Source: Larix kaempferi
Lineage: Eukaryota; Streptophyta; Pinopsida; Pinales; Pinaceae
Length of the DNA: 64,000 bases
Direction: 5' to 3'
Assembly (NCBI GenBank): GCA_027924585.1
Contig: BSBM01000440.1
Location: 11,625,501 to 11,689,500, forward strand
Shown here: one piece after another, positions 55,101 through 62,109 of the stretch
Position numbering within the stretch: position 1 is the stretch's first letter
Layout of the letters: the number at the start of each line of letters is the position of its first letter
Position numbers and translations under genes: made by a program
Notes under the pieces: generated by a model
Databases searched by the model: none
What the model was told of the DNA's origin: nothing
The model's input: only the letters and a program-made list of their open reading frames with translations

Positions 55101-57346
55101 GGCGGGGGAGTTGGAGTGTATTGTAATTTTATGGTCAAAGACCAAAATTCAGGGAAACCCTGGTTAATGGCTAAAAGCCCAAAGACAGCTAAAGGCCGGA
55201 ATCTAGCACGAAGCTCTGATACCAAATGCGGCAAATAATTATTTTCCTCACACAATTAACTTTACCAGAAGATCTGGTATATACGATAAGCCATAAGTAT
55301 GGAGTAAAATAGATAAAATATATGATAATGGATGATTAATAATTACAATGAGACTTGCTTTTATAGGCTTGAGCGTGTATAGTGAAGGGTTACACCCTTT
55401 CACTTAATAATTAATAACTTTAATTAACATACATATAATATTCATAGCATTATTAAATGTAACTAACTCGAATTGCTGGTTTTTCCAGGCTACATTTTGT
55501 GCAAATGCCGAGGCTAGAACTTTGGGATATGAGATGCACACAAATGCTTAATTTCCATGCAAGTTTACTAAGCAATTAACCTTGCCTCAAAAAACCAAGA
55601 AATAATAGGCAAGAGCAACCAACCAAGAAGATTTGAACCATAGTTACTAAGGAGATCAGAATTCTTTTATAGGCAAATCATGATTAAACTTTATGATAAA
55701 TTAGTGCACATATTGATTTGGATGTTCAACCCAATCCACAAAGAGTGTAATTATATTTTATTAGACAAATACAAGAAAGAATTATAAATTTGAACAGCAT
55801 AACAATGGAATGGTGCCAATACCTAGTGGTTCAGCAAGCTGCTTGCGAAGGTTTGCCATTGATTTTGGGTTCGGCATGTACTGAACTGAGCTGTCAGAGG
55901 AGCTCAAATACATTGGATGTTATACTGCTTAGGAGAAGGAAAATATGAAGGATACTATTCCAAAACTTTTTAAAACCCACAGCTACTTATAGTCATAAGC
56001 AATCAGTCGTGACTCATAATCTTGTGTACAATTAATTCAAAAACTCTCAAAAAACTCCCAACAAAGTCCAAAACTGCAGCTACAGTAATGTAGAGGACAA
56101 TCACTTGAATTAAATGTGTTGGAAACTGAAGCATAAGTCACAACTCCAGCTTCAATTTCATATTATTCTGTGGATGCATGCATATATTGAATTGTGGACA
56201 TTTATCCCTGAGGGTTAGCTCAATCAATTGGTGCCACTGTTGCCAGGAGATTGCTGGTAATCCGGCACACTGTGCAGATCCCCAGTTTGATTCCCATAGA
56301 GTCAGGCACGTTAAGTCCCCACTTTACATTGGGTGCTATCCTCAGAACGAGAAGAAGTACCCAAAAGTTTCCCGGGAAATTATTTCCAAGGGATAAAAAA
56401 ATATTGAATTATGGACATACAAAATTTTGCAGTGAGCTATATTTCCCTCAACTAAAACTGAAATGCCATGTCGCAATGTGAATTTTGAAAATTCCTCGAG
56501 ACTTTGGGCTTTCGACTATTTTGAACTTCTTGAAAATTGTCAGCAAAAAAAATCTTCTAGTACTTGTCTCAGTGGTCTGTCCACGACCATAACAAACATA
56601 AATACTTAACTTAGTCTCTGGGAATCATATTGCTTAGTCGGGATAAATACAATGATTTGTTTCTCTGCTGAAGAAAATGCAGTATTAAAATGATAGAAAG
56701 TAAGGGCTATCAAGGCTTCATTCTGTGGTCTGTGTATGAATTCGCAACTCCTAAGAGAAATTCGAATCTTTGAATAGGCTATTTAAACCATACACAATAA
56801 GAATTATTATCAGAAAGTAGTCCTAAGTAATGACGCGAAGCAGAAATTGATAAGATACTCTGATAAAGAACGAAAAACCCTAATCCGGGGCTTGCAAGGC
56901 CTAAAACCCCAGTGAAATAATAATAAGGCCCAAGCCATGGAAATTGGCATTCACAGTACAGATGTGACGTTGTAAACAAACACCCACAGTTTAAGAACTC
57001 AAAATTCATAAGATTAGTCAACTGGGTCATGGTTTGAAGGTAAAGTCGGGGTGTTTCATACCCCAATAATGTTCAAATCTTGTTTCGCCTCTCGTGGGCC
57101 ATCTCACCCGTGCAAGCGGGCTGTTTCGTGCAATTGGGTTTTGGTGCAATTCTTGATAGACTTTAGCGGAATATATACCCCGCCGGGAAAAATACCCATT
57201 CCCCACGGACAGCATCTCAGCCAAATAGAAACCTTCCAGTGTTGTAAAAAAACTCAAATTTTATTTGGGAGAATGGCAATAAAAGATAATTAGCCTACCT
57301 GAAACTCACGCAACCAATCTGGCGAGCCCTCCCTGTTGCCCTCCAT
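40081..57346 (-). CDS. BIN4: BIN4-like topoisomerase VI accessory protein, exons 1-4 (partial)
   Basis: Four exons on the minus strand (57346-57310, 41093-40647, 40553-40471, 40131-40081) join in phase into 206 codons without a stop, and each junction has GT/AG borders. The protein starts [12 protein letters not shown], crosses the first splice as [16 protein letters not shown], continues through a Ser-rich and then Lys/Glu-rich low-complexity region ([16 protein letters not shown] and similar, likely nuclear), and ends in [14 protein letters not shown]. In Arabidopsis BIN4 (MIDGET) is a DNA-binding component of the topoisomerase VI complex, with TOP6A, TOP6B and RHL1, needed for endoreduplication and cell growth. 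The identification rests on my memory of the PDWL start and the RLPLV-EKV-R-K block before the conserved domain. Later exons were not found. Intron 1 is about 16.2 kb and full of transposons. Confidence 0.7.
40471..40553 (-). CDS. BIN4: BIN4-like exon 3, acidic
   Basis: The acceptor is TGTTGCAG/GTGATG and the donor CGG/GTAAGC. The exon encodes [20 protein letters not shown] and then EKRTEPR, completing a Gly codon split across the preceding intron. Length 83 nt fits the phase on both sides. Confidence 0.72.
40647..41093 (-). CDS. BIN4: BIN4-like exon 2, Ser/Lys/Glu-rich
   Basis: The acceptor CATACAG precedes ACTCCTTTGCAGAC, and the donor is GAAG/GTAAAC. The 447-nt exon starts after one base of a split codon and encodes about 148 residues: [20 protein letters not shown], then a basic region with [26 protein letters not shown] and [13 protein letters not shown], then acidic [13 protein letters not shown] and [11 protein letters not shown]. 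It is probably disordered and carries nuclear localisation signals. Confidence 0.75.
42320..42324. repeat. 5-bp target-site duplication, left copy (copia-3)
   Basis: TCAGA here is repeated at 48810-48814 on the other side of the element. Confidence 0.85.
42325..43407 (-). repeat. 3' LTR of copia-3
   Basis: The LTR matches 47730-48809 along its length with scattered, mostly transition differences. The right border (element 5' side) is CAACA, so the minus strand starts TGTTGATTTTTGTACC. The left border reads TAAAAG where the other LTR has TGAAAG, a G-to-A change of the terminal dinucleotide. Imperfect repeats of TGTACGGTGCCTCGAAAAC lie at about 42890-42980. Confidence 0.9.
43402..47634 (-). 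pseudogene. copia-3 gag-pol polyprotein, closed mainly by TAG codons
   Basis: The frame starts MATTLRL at 47634. Gag ([20 protein letters not shown], knuckle [14 protein letters not shown] intact) is followed by protease ([10 protein letters not shown]), integrase ([37 protein letters not shown]), reverse transcriptase ([26 protein letters not shown], a YGDD box near 44367-44378) and RNase H ([21 protein letters not shown]). The first seven stops, at 47611, 47332, 47083, 46939, 46837, 46684 and 46591, are all TAG in one frame; later ones are at 45928 (TAA), 45713, 45443, 45341, 45206, 45029 (TAG), 44501 (TAA) and 43730 (TGA). Frameshifts lie between 45928 and 45715 and near 43560. The last residues KKEC and the stop use the first six LTR bases. 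Confidence 0.9.
47718..47729 (-). promoter_or_regulatory. Primer-binding site of copia-3 (tRNA-Met)
   Basis: The minus strand reads TGGTATCAGAGC, directly after the 5' LTR end TTTCA. This is the standard initiator tRNA-Met site of plant copia elements. Confidence 0.93.
47730..48809 (-). repeat. 5' LTR of copia-3
   Basis: On the minus strand it runs from TGTTGATTTTTG (48809) to AACTTTCA (47730), with canonical TG and CA ends, and abuts the primer site. It matches the other LTR at 42325-43407. Confidence 0.92.
48810..48814. repeat. 5-bp target-site duplication, right copy (copia-3)
   Basis: TCAGA, identical to 42320-42324. Confidence 0.85.
49372..50036 (+). pseudogene. LINE reverse transcriptase fragment
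   Basis: Two overlapping frames (49372-49767 and 49706-49948) together read as the N-terminal part of a non-LTR reverse transcriptase: [19 protein letters not shown], then [13 protein letters not shown], then [18 protein letters not shown] and [12 protein letters not shown]. The last contains the F-D-x-x-A-F-D motif of LINE enzymes. A frameshift separates the halves, and the YxDD half of the enzyme is missing. Frame-broken sequence from about 48815 ([19 protein letters not shown]) may be the upstream part of the same ORF2. It lies within BIN4 intron 1, antisense to the gene. Confidence 0.8.
50037..52361. other. Gene-free intronic DNA
   Basis: AT-rich sequence without recognisable coding or element structure. 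Open frames here are short and have no domains. It lies in BIN4 intron 1 between the LINE fragment and the coiled-coil LTR element. Confidence 0.45.
52362..52366. repeat. 5-bp target-site duplication, left copy (coiled-coil LTR element)
   Basis: TTATT, matching 55450-55454 on the other side of the element. Confidence 0.75.
52367..52589 (-). repeat. 3' LTR of the coiled-coil element
   Basis: TGCGGCAAATAATTATT to TTCATAGCA. It matches 55227-55449 with only a handful of substitutions. The minus strand carries GCCTATAAAAGCGAGCC, a TATA-like box, near 52490-52510. Confidence 0.92.
52601..53704 (-). CDS. Coiled-coil protein of the LTR element, 367 residues
   Basis: The frame starts [20 protein letters not shown] and is open for 367 codons. 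Residues 1 to about 260 are charged and heptad-like (for example [27 protein letters not shown]-type repeats, [32 protein letters not shown]), consistent with a long parallel coiled coil. The rest is basic ([19 protein letters not shown]) and ends in a Ser/Thr-rich tail. No gag zinc knuckle, protease or enzyme motif is visible. It ends just before the 3' LTR, in the place of pol. It may act as a structural gag-like protein or be a captured host fragment. The family was not recognised. Codons upstream of the ATG are also K-rich but interrupted. Confidence 0.65.
   Translation of the reverse strand: MEVDLREKLEAKLKRYKKDNEELRDINTQSEIRIELHKIQERFNEQTMSNQKNHIEKLCAQIKELKDESDFNQRLKNQDIKKEINNYEAEIIRLNKIVSNKDEELMQLRHKLEIQESEVGQCRQQIKVLQQQNDDSKKTHKSEIAKSNKALSNNAEEIFRLRNHNKTLVTKIKKLKNSRKTEQSMEDIEIKLLDKQEENSCIRSHNEDLKEQLKKFENDRKSQVELIKKLQNDNRQLGNKLEKIQNETLKPQETKIKVPAQINAQKTTLVKENDIVKVPYRHPNHKNRYLKKWEMSKDNGTNVIKSPDDTSVGNPTSPQQINLGWIDPSMYRKLCSTLSSSYRHVSSAMTSQRTMRQNYKALRTKPF
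54219..55130 (+). repeat. TA microsatellite and long purine-rich tract inside the LTR element
   Basis: A TA microsatellite (about 54219-54241) is followed by roughly 850 bp in which the plus strand is dominated by G and A with GGTGG and GGAGG words. The frames on both strands (for example 54404-54733 and minus 54636-55145, Pro/Ser-rich) reflect this composition. On the element strand it is a pyrimidine-rich leader between primer site and ORF. I do not call a gene here. Confidence 0.75.
55213..55224 (-). promoter_or_regulatory. Primer-binding site of the coiled-coil element (tRNA-Met)
   Basis: The minus strand reads TGGTATCAGAGC, two bases after the end of the 5' LTR. Its identity with the copia-3 site suggests mobilisation by copia machinery. 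Confidence 0.93.
55227..55449 (-). repeat. 5' LTR of the coiled-coil element
   Basis: The sequence matches the left repeat, 223 bp, TGCGGC to TAGCA. Confidence 0.92.
55450..55454. repeat. 5-bp target-site duplication, right copy (coiled-coil LTR element)
   Basis: TTATT, identical to 52362-52366. Confidence 0.75.
56202..56400 (+). mobile_element. tRNA-derived SINE in BIN4 intron 1
   Basis: The 199-bp unit has an A-box-like TTAGCTCAATCAATTGG near its start and a B-box-like AGTTTGATTCCC about 60 bp later, then a unique body and a short A-rich tail. It is flanked by an 18-bp direct repeat ATATTGAATTRTGGACAT (56184-56201 and 56401-56418, one mismatch), the target duplication of LINE-driven insertion. 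Confidence 0.88.
57310..57346 (-). CDS. BIN4: BIN4-like exon 1 with start codon
   Basis: The exon encodes [12 protein letters not shown] plus the first base of a split His codon. The donor is C/GTGAGT, a strong consensus. A second possible donor 11 bases downstream (CAG/GTAGGC) would leave phase 0, which does not fit exon 2; the GTGAGT donor does fit. The gene may also use a start upstream, but no in-frame alternative was evident. Confidence 0.72.
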
Positions 57347-57895
57347 ATTGTAGTGTTGTGTTAGAAATGGAAAGTTATTGCATCAGCCTGATTGTTTCTC
57401 GGCCTACCATGGACCGATGAGCCTGCCTTCGTGTGTGGCAAATGGAAGACGCATTTGTAATTGGTTTTGTAAGTTCGTTGCTAATATTCAAATTTAAATG
57501 AAAATTGAAATTTGATTAGCCGACGGCCAAGTTGGCATTTGTAATCTTTTGAATGTTTCTTCCACTTAAAAGGGATTAAAATTCCAAGTGAGTGTCAAAT
57601 ATTATGATGTACACATTACATTGACTACTATCATTGTGATAAAAAATTGCCACGACTGTCCTTTAAATTTCAATTTGCATTAAATTTTGACAAAAGATTT
57701 CTAGTCCAGAGGGGTCCATAATTTTCAGTTTTCATTATGTTTCATATTGGAAAAATTATTATTATTGCATTAAAGAGGCGCATTTTACAGCTCACTAGAA
57801 GGATGTGTAACTCTTTTCATGCTTATCCTCGAGCTGACACGTGTTTTTTTTTTTAAATAATTAAATATTATAAAAAATTGCATGTCAACTCAAAT
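57347..57895 (-). promoter_or_regulatory. BIN4 upstream region
   Basis: Sequence immediately upstream of the BIN4 start codon. No clear TATA box at a typical distance was recognised, and the transcription start cannot be placed. A SINE (57911-58120) limits the undisturbed upstream region to about 550 bp. Confidence 0.4.
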
Positions 57896-57910
57896 TAGAT
57901 TAAAACATTT

Positions 57911-58120
57911 GTCCATTGGTTGTAGCTTGGGTGGTTGGGAGGAATGTTTGTTACCCTCTCCACCCAGGTTCAATTCTTGTAAGTGACATATTGCTCTTGT
58001 TGAGCTCATATTGTAATGATTGTAATTCGTGCTACCTTGATTCTCTAGAATAACGGGTGGTGACCATTTCCCCAAGTGGACTAACCCTCTAACAAACAGC
58101 GAACCACCTTTTAAAAAAAA
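57911..58120 (+). mobile_element. tRNA-derived SINE upstream of BIN4
   Basis: The 210-bp unit has an A-box-like TAGCTTGGGTGGTTGG and a B-box-like GGTTCAATTCT about 45 bp later, ending in an A-run. A perfect 15-bp direct repeat TAGATTAAAACATTT flanks it (57896-57910 and 58121-58135). It starts about 565 bp upstream of the BIN4 ATG, in opposite orientation. Confidence 0.9.
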
Positions 58121-58923
58121 TAGATTAAAACATTTAAAACGGCATATATAAAAAACTAAACAAATTAGATAAATTAAAATGTTTCCTCAACATTTACACT
58201 CTAAAAAAGGATTTGCACCTCGAGAGATTTGATCCCTCTCGGTGCTTGGTAGATCCCCTTTTAAGATGGATCTATGCTGGTTATTATATTTTACCATGAA
58301 TGTCCTTTAATTTTTCGCTTTGCATTGTTTTTTCAAATCCATTTGGCTTCTCTTCTATGGGATTGTAAAAATATAATTATAGTGTAGGTTTTTATGGAAT
58401 ATATTTCATCATTTTTAAGACATTGTAGTTGTCACTTCCTTTTCAATCTCCAAAGTTTAAGAGTAGGTTGTCAGATAAGTTTTGTGACTTAGTTTTATTT
58501 TGTTTGTGATTTTTATAGCAAGCTATCATTGTGATATCAAAGTAGAATTATTTTTGTTAATATTTTTATTGTAGAGTTTCGCTACGTACACTTAAGGTAT
58601 AATTTTACTTTTTCAAGCAAGTAAATAAAAGCGATACTTGATCAGTGAAGCTAGCTGGAACAATAGGCTTATCTTCTTGATGAAGCTCTACAGCTAGCCC
58701 AGGCACTCTTATACAACAAGATCAAGCACTCTTCTACCATAGGGAATGAAGCCTAAGTGCATGCTTGCCTTAGCTTTCAGAATGTAGTGTATTTTATTTA
58801 TTATCATCATACGGGGCATCTCCTTCCTTACGACTAGCTTTCAATATGCTACGTCCTTACTCTTCATGCTACTTATTCTATGTATGGGGTTGGGGTTTTC
58901 TTCTTTCTTTGGCTTTGGCATTA

Positions 58924-59057
58924 GGTGGGGTACTTACTTTATGCTAGCCAACCAAGCCAAGAAAAATAGGTACGGTAAGGCTTGGCCTTGGGTGGGGTGC
59001 TTACTTTATGCCAACCAACTAGGCCAAGATAAATAGGTAAGGTAAGGCTTGGCCTTT
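58924..59057. repeat. 67-bp tandem duplication
   Basis: The unit GGTGGGGTACTTACTTTATG...AAGGCTTGGCCTT occurs at 58924 and again at 58991 with a few substitutions. Confidence 0.9.
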
Positions 59058-59090
59058 ACTCTCTTTTGCATTAGGGGCCAAGGGATTTAT

Positions 59091-59285
59091 CACTCGCCCG
59101 ATTGTAAGGATCCTAGCCAAATAATCAACTTAGGAATTGATTGTTCAATTGGGTATAGGGGTAATCTTGGGGAAGAGTCACTCACCTGATCCTAATCTTG
59201 AGAGGGTCAAGGATTTCTAACTCTCTTGACCTCGAGAAGGTGAGGAATCATTGAGTGAGTAATCAAATCCTTGGCCCATCTTATT
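59091..59285. repeat. Imperfect foldback of about 190 bp
   Basis: GGGGCCAAGGGATTTATCAC near 59091 pairs with GTAATCAAATCCTTGGCCC near 59260-59279, and shorter inner arms (CCTTGACC and GGTCAAGG type) lie between. It may be a decayed miniature element. Confidence 0.5.
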
Positions 59286-60077
59286 GGAGCTATTTTTTTT
59301 TCTTTTTTAAGAGGGCTTATGAGACTTTACCAAGCATGGGAACTACTTGTTGTGTAAGGGATTTATTTTTAATCTAAACAGTAAAATCAACACTAAAAGG
59401 TTGTTGGGTCGAGAACTAGTTCTTTTAAAGATTAATTATTTATATTGTAATAGCATATTCTCAAAGAGCCAAACATTTTGGTGGAGCATCATGTTGGGAT
59501 TCACCTCTGCCCATTGCTAAGAAAATTGTTGAAGTAAAAGCATTACATATACGTGTTTGTCCATAATCATGAATTTTGTCATGGCTCTAAACAAATCACT
59601 AGTTTTTAGTCAGAAGTCTAGGCATATGAATTTTGGTGTATATTTGGCTATGTGTGAGTCTGTTGTTCCCTTTTTCCTTGTAGAAATCATACCCAGCTCG
59701 GGGGTGGCAGTTGTGTTGAGAGATTGATGAGCACAACCAGCCTATGGTTGGGTGGAATGTTGCAATTGCATAACCAGTTGCTCATGACTACTTTCTTTCA
59801 AGATAAGTACTCTATTGTGCTAATTCTGCAATGTATTTATTTGATGACTATCATGAATATGTTGAATGCATGCTAGATGTGTAGTATAATTTTATTTCGC
59901 TGTGTCAAATTTAATCATGCATCTGCATACATATGCATTATGTTGAATGAATTTATACATTTGTCATGGGGCTGAGAAGCAGAAACGACCCAGTTTAGTG
60001 TCATGTCTTCTTCCTTGCGTTGGATCGATGGGAGGGGACGTGACAATCAACATGAAATGCACTAGGGCCTTTAAATA

Positions 60078-60560
60078 AAAGCATGCATCGGGGAGCCACA
60101 AAAAATTTAAAGGCATCGGTGCTTTACAACACAATATGCACCAATGCTTGTTAATAATTATAGCATCGGTGCAGACCAAATATTATGATGGTACTAGTTC
60201 TTTATAACAACGTACGCACCGATGTGGTGAACCAAATATATCATCAGTGCTTATGTATTATCGGAAAGCATTCGTGCACTAATAGAAGGAAAACACACCG
60301 GTAGAGTTGACTAGGACGTTGAATTTTGTTGCATTTTTTTAAATTCAACGGTGTAGTCACGATATAATGGCGCTTGATGCATTTATGGAGAAAGCATCGG
60401 GGTGTAATGATAACAAAGCATTGGGGCATGCAACGAGTAGTACGTTACATTGGTGCATTTTTGGGGTAAACGCACTGGTGCTACATGCACTCAAACCCAC
60501 CGTTGCGTCATGCACTCTAACGCACCAATACGATTAATACAATCAACAACATTGGTATTC
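60078..60560. repeat. GCATCGGTGC subterminal repeat cluster
   Basis: About fourteen degenerate copies of the near-palindrome GCATCGGTGC (also GCACCAATGC, CATTGGTGC, CACTGGTGC) occur in both orientations. Their density falls off sharply beyond 60560. Confidence 0.8.
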
Positions 60561-61060
60561 ATTTTATCTTTACCGAACAGTGACCAGTGACATCGCACTA
60601 GAATATTTATATTGTATTTTTATTTTTTTAAATTCCATTATTCATCATAAATTAAAATATTTTTTATAATAGTATTCATATAATTTTAATTTTAATTATT
60701 GTGTTTGGATATAATGTTTGGATTAATTTGTTATATCATAAATTTTCAAATTTTTGCATCTACTGTAATATTAAGTTGACTATCCATATATTTAATGAAT
60801 GATGTAACATTTCACAATGACATTGGACAATGCAATAGAAAAATAAACTTTATTTTATTATATATAAATAAGAGGTCATTTGTCATACAAAATGGGACAA
60901 CATAAAGTCCATATTAATAAAAATGTCAACATGCATGTAATTGTTATTGGTAACCCATTGTCTTTCAATTGAGACAATATGTCCATCACATTATACAAAA
61001 TGTATGATTTTCACAGATAGTTATTTCAAAATATACAACAACTTGCATTAACATCCAAAT

Positions 61061-61949
61061 TTATTGATCATCATTTTTTGATGGAATTGTTGTCAGTGCT
61101 CGAGCCACTTGCATGACTTGGGGTTTATTTGGCCGAATGTTTTGTTGATTGCCTCGATTGTTTTCCTCTTCTTCAACTTCCATCTACAAACATAAATATA
61201 AAGTGGAATGAGTGTATCTACATTGGTGGGAATAATGAAAATTAAAATAAATAATACACATTCTTTCAAAATCAACTCTCATGCCTTCTCTCAACAACAC
61301 TTCTATTGGCTCCTCTCCATACTTTGTTTCCTACAAGTTTTATACCCCATAACAAATCATAGATTTGATATAAAGGATTTTTGTTGTTCCATTAATTATA
61401 AAATGAGAGAAGTAAAACAATATAGATACTTACAAATTCCACAATTAATTTTTGATACGCCAACATATACTTGCAACCCGTACTTAACCCAATGTCAATC
61501 AATTCTTTTGATGGTTCTTCTTTATACGTTAACACATGTTTGAAGACATCCAAGGATGGTCGGTGTAACTAAAAAAATTAGAATATAAAGATCACAACTA
61601 ATATAAAATCTTAAGTTGTTATAAGGAAATCACAACTACTCACAAACTTTGCTATCAACCTCTCTTTTCTTGTCATCATATCTTATGTGCTGAATGGGTT
61701 CCATTTTGTTTTATTTTATACAACAAAACAATTGAAAATTAATATTTAATGTTACATTAACTAATTACATGTACATAATAGAAAAAATCAATGATTTTAT
61801 ACATTTGAAGCACGTTGTTGTTGAGTTGGCTCCTCATGTGATGCAATTATGTCAATTTCCTTGACCATCTCCTTGTACACTTTTTGGACATCCCTACCAG
61901 CGTATTTCGGATATCACCTCGTTCTTCCTTTGGGATTTTCATAATCTTC
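61061..61949 (-). pseudogene. Decayed multi-exon gene of the CACTA-like element
   Basis: Exon-like segments on the minus strand include EDYENPKGRTR-stop-YPKYAGRDVQKVYKEMVKEID (TGA where Trp is likely, 61949-61803), MMTRKERLIAKF (ending at 61644 with GTGAGT), LHRPSLDVFKHVLTYKEEP and onwards (61568-61434, acceptor TTTTTTTAG, donor GTAAGT) and ETKYGEEPIEVLLREGM (61330-61260). Phases agree from the second segment to the fourth. The last exon can be read in two ways, ending at 61061 or near 61093. The protein family was not recognised; it resembles the regulatory proteins of plant CACTA elements only in general style. Confidence 0.45.
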
Positions 61950-62109
61950 CTAAAAATTAAAATGACATTTAATTATTTTTATACTGATATGAAAAATAGG
62001 CATAGCATAATTAATAGTAATAAAGGAATGCCTTGTACTGATCATTAAAACAGACGGCTCTGCTATGCCCTAGCTCTCACGCAGCCGCCGCTCGGCTCTC
62101 TCTGACTCC

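Larger units (their letters stand above)
52367..55449 (-). mobile_element. Non-autonomous LTR element carrying a coiled-coil ORF
   Basis: Two 223-bp direct repeats with TG and CA ends flank a 2.6-kb interior. A tRNA-Met primer-binding site lies two bases from the right repeat and a 5-bp target duplication (TTATT) surrounds the unit, so it is a genuine LTR insertion on the minus strand. Inside there is no protease, integrase, reverse transcriptase or zinc knuckle. From 5' to 3' on the element strand come a pyrimidine-rich leader (to 54250), an AT-rich tract with a TA microsatellite, a K/S-rich leader frame and a 367-codon coiled-coil ORF. It would depend on a copia element for mobilisation, like TRIM or TR-GAG type elements, though the ORF is not gag-like in any way I can recognise. 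Confidence 0.9.
41094..57309 (-). other. BIN4 intron 1 (about 16.2 kb) packed with transposons
   Basis: The intron runs from the GTGAGT donor at 57309 to the AG acceptor at 41094-41095. It contains a full copia element, a LINE fragment, a coiled-coil LTR element and a SINE, three of them with readable target duplications. The remaining sequence (41096-42319, 50040-52361, 55455-56183, 56419-57308) is AT-rich and without recognisable genes. Removing the copia element, the coiled-coil element and the SINE would leave roughly 6.4 kb. Confidence 0.65.
58136..60059. other. Gene-free DNA with two small repeats
   Basis: No gene is supported. A 67-bp tandem duplication lies at 58924-59057 and an imperfect foldback at 59091-59285. 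Near 58212-58262 there is a tRNA-like text (minus strand GATCAAATCTCTCGAGG) that could be a SINE fragment, without borders. Confidence 0.4.
60060..62040 (-). mobile_element. CACTA-like transposon end with decayed gene
   Basis: The left border CACTAGGGCCTTT is followed by about 500 bp of GCATCGGTGC/GCACCGATGC words in both orientations, the layout of En/Spm (CACTA) ends. To the right, minus-strand exon-like segments with splice signals (61803-61949, 61644 and upstream, 61434-61568, 61260-61330, 61061 to about 61186) suggest a decayed element gene read towards the left end. The other end is not in the window; a LINE begins near 62042-62060. The CACTA assignment rests on the end motif and repeat layout, not on a recognised transposase. 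Confidence 0.5.

Noticed and set aside
54253-55255. Pro/Ser/His-rich minus-strand frames in the LTR element leader
   Set aside because: Overlapping frames in all phases reflect pyrimidine-rich sequence. They show no domain and no plausible start context.
55823-55880. Possible BIN4 exon ([19 protein letters not shown]) between exons 1 and 2
   Set aside because: It fits only with the weaker exon 1 donor, and the joined phase then fails at exon 2. The direct join of exon 1 to 41093 through the GTGAGT donor gives a continuous and better protein.
58212-58262. Third SINE on the minus strand
   Set aside because: Only one B-box-like word is visible; there is no A box, no tail and no flanking duplication.
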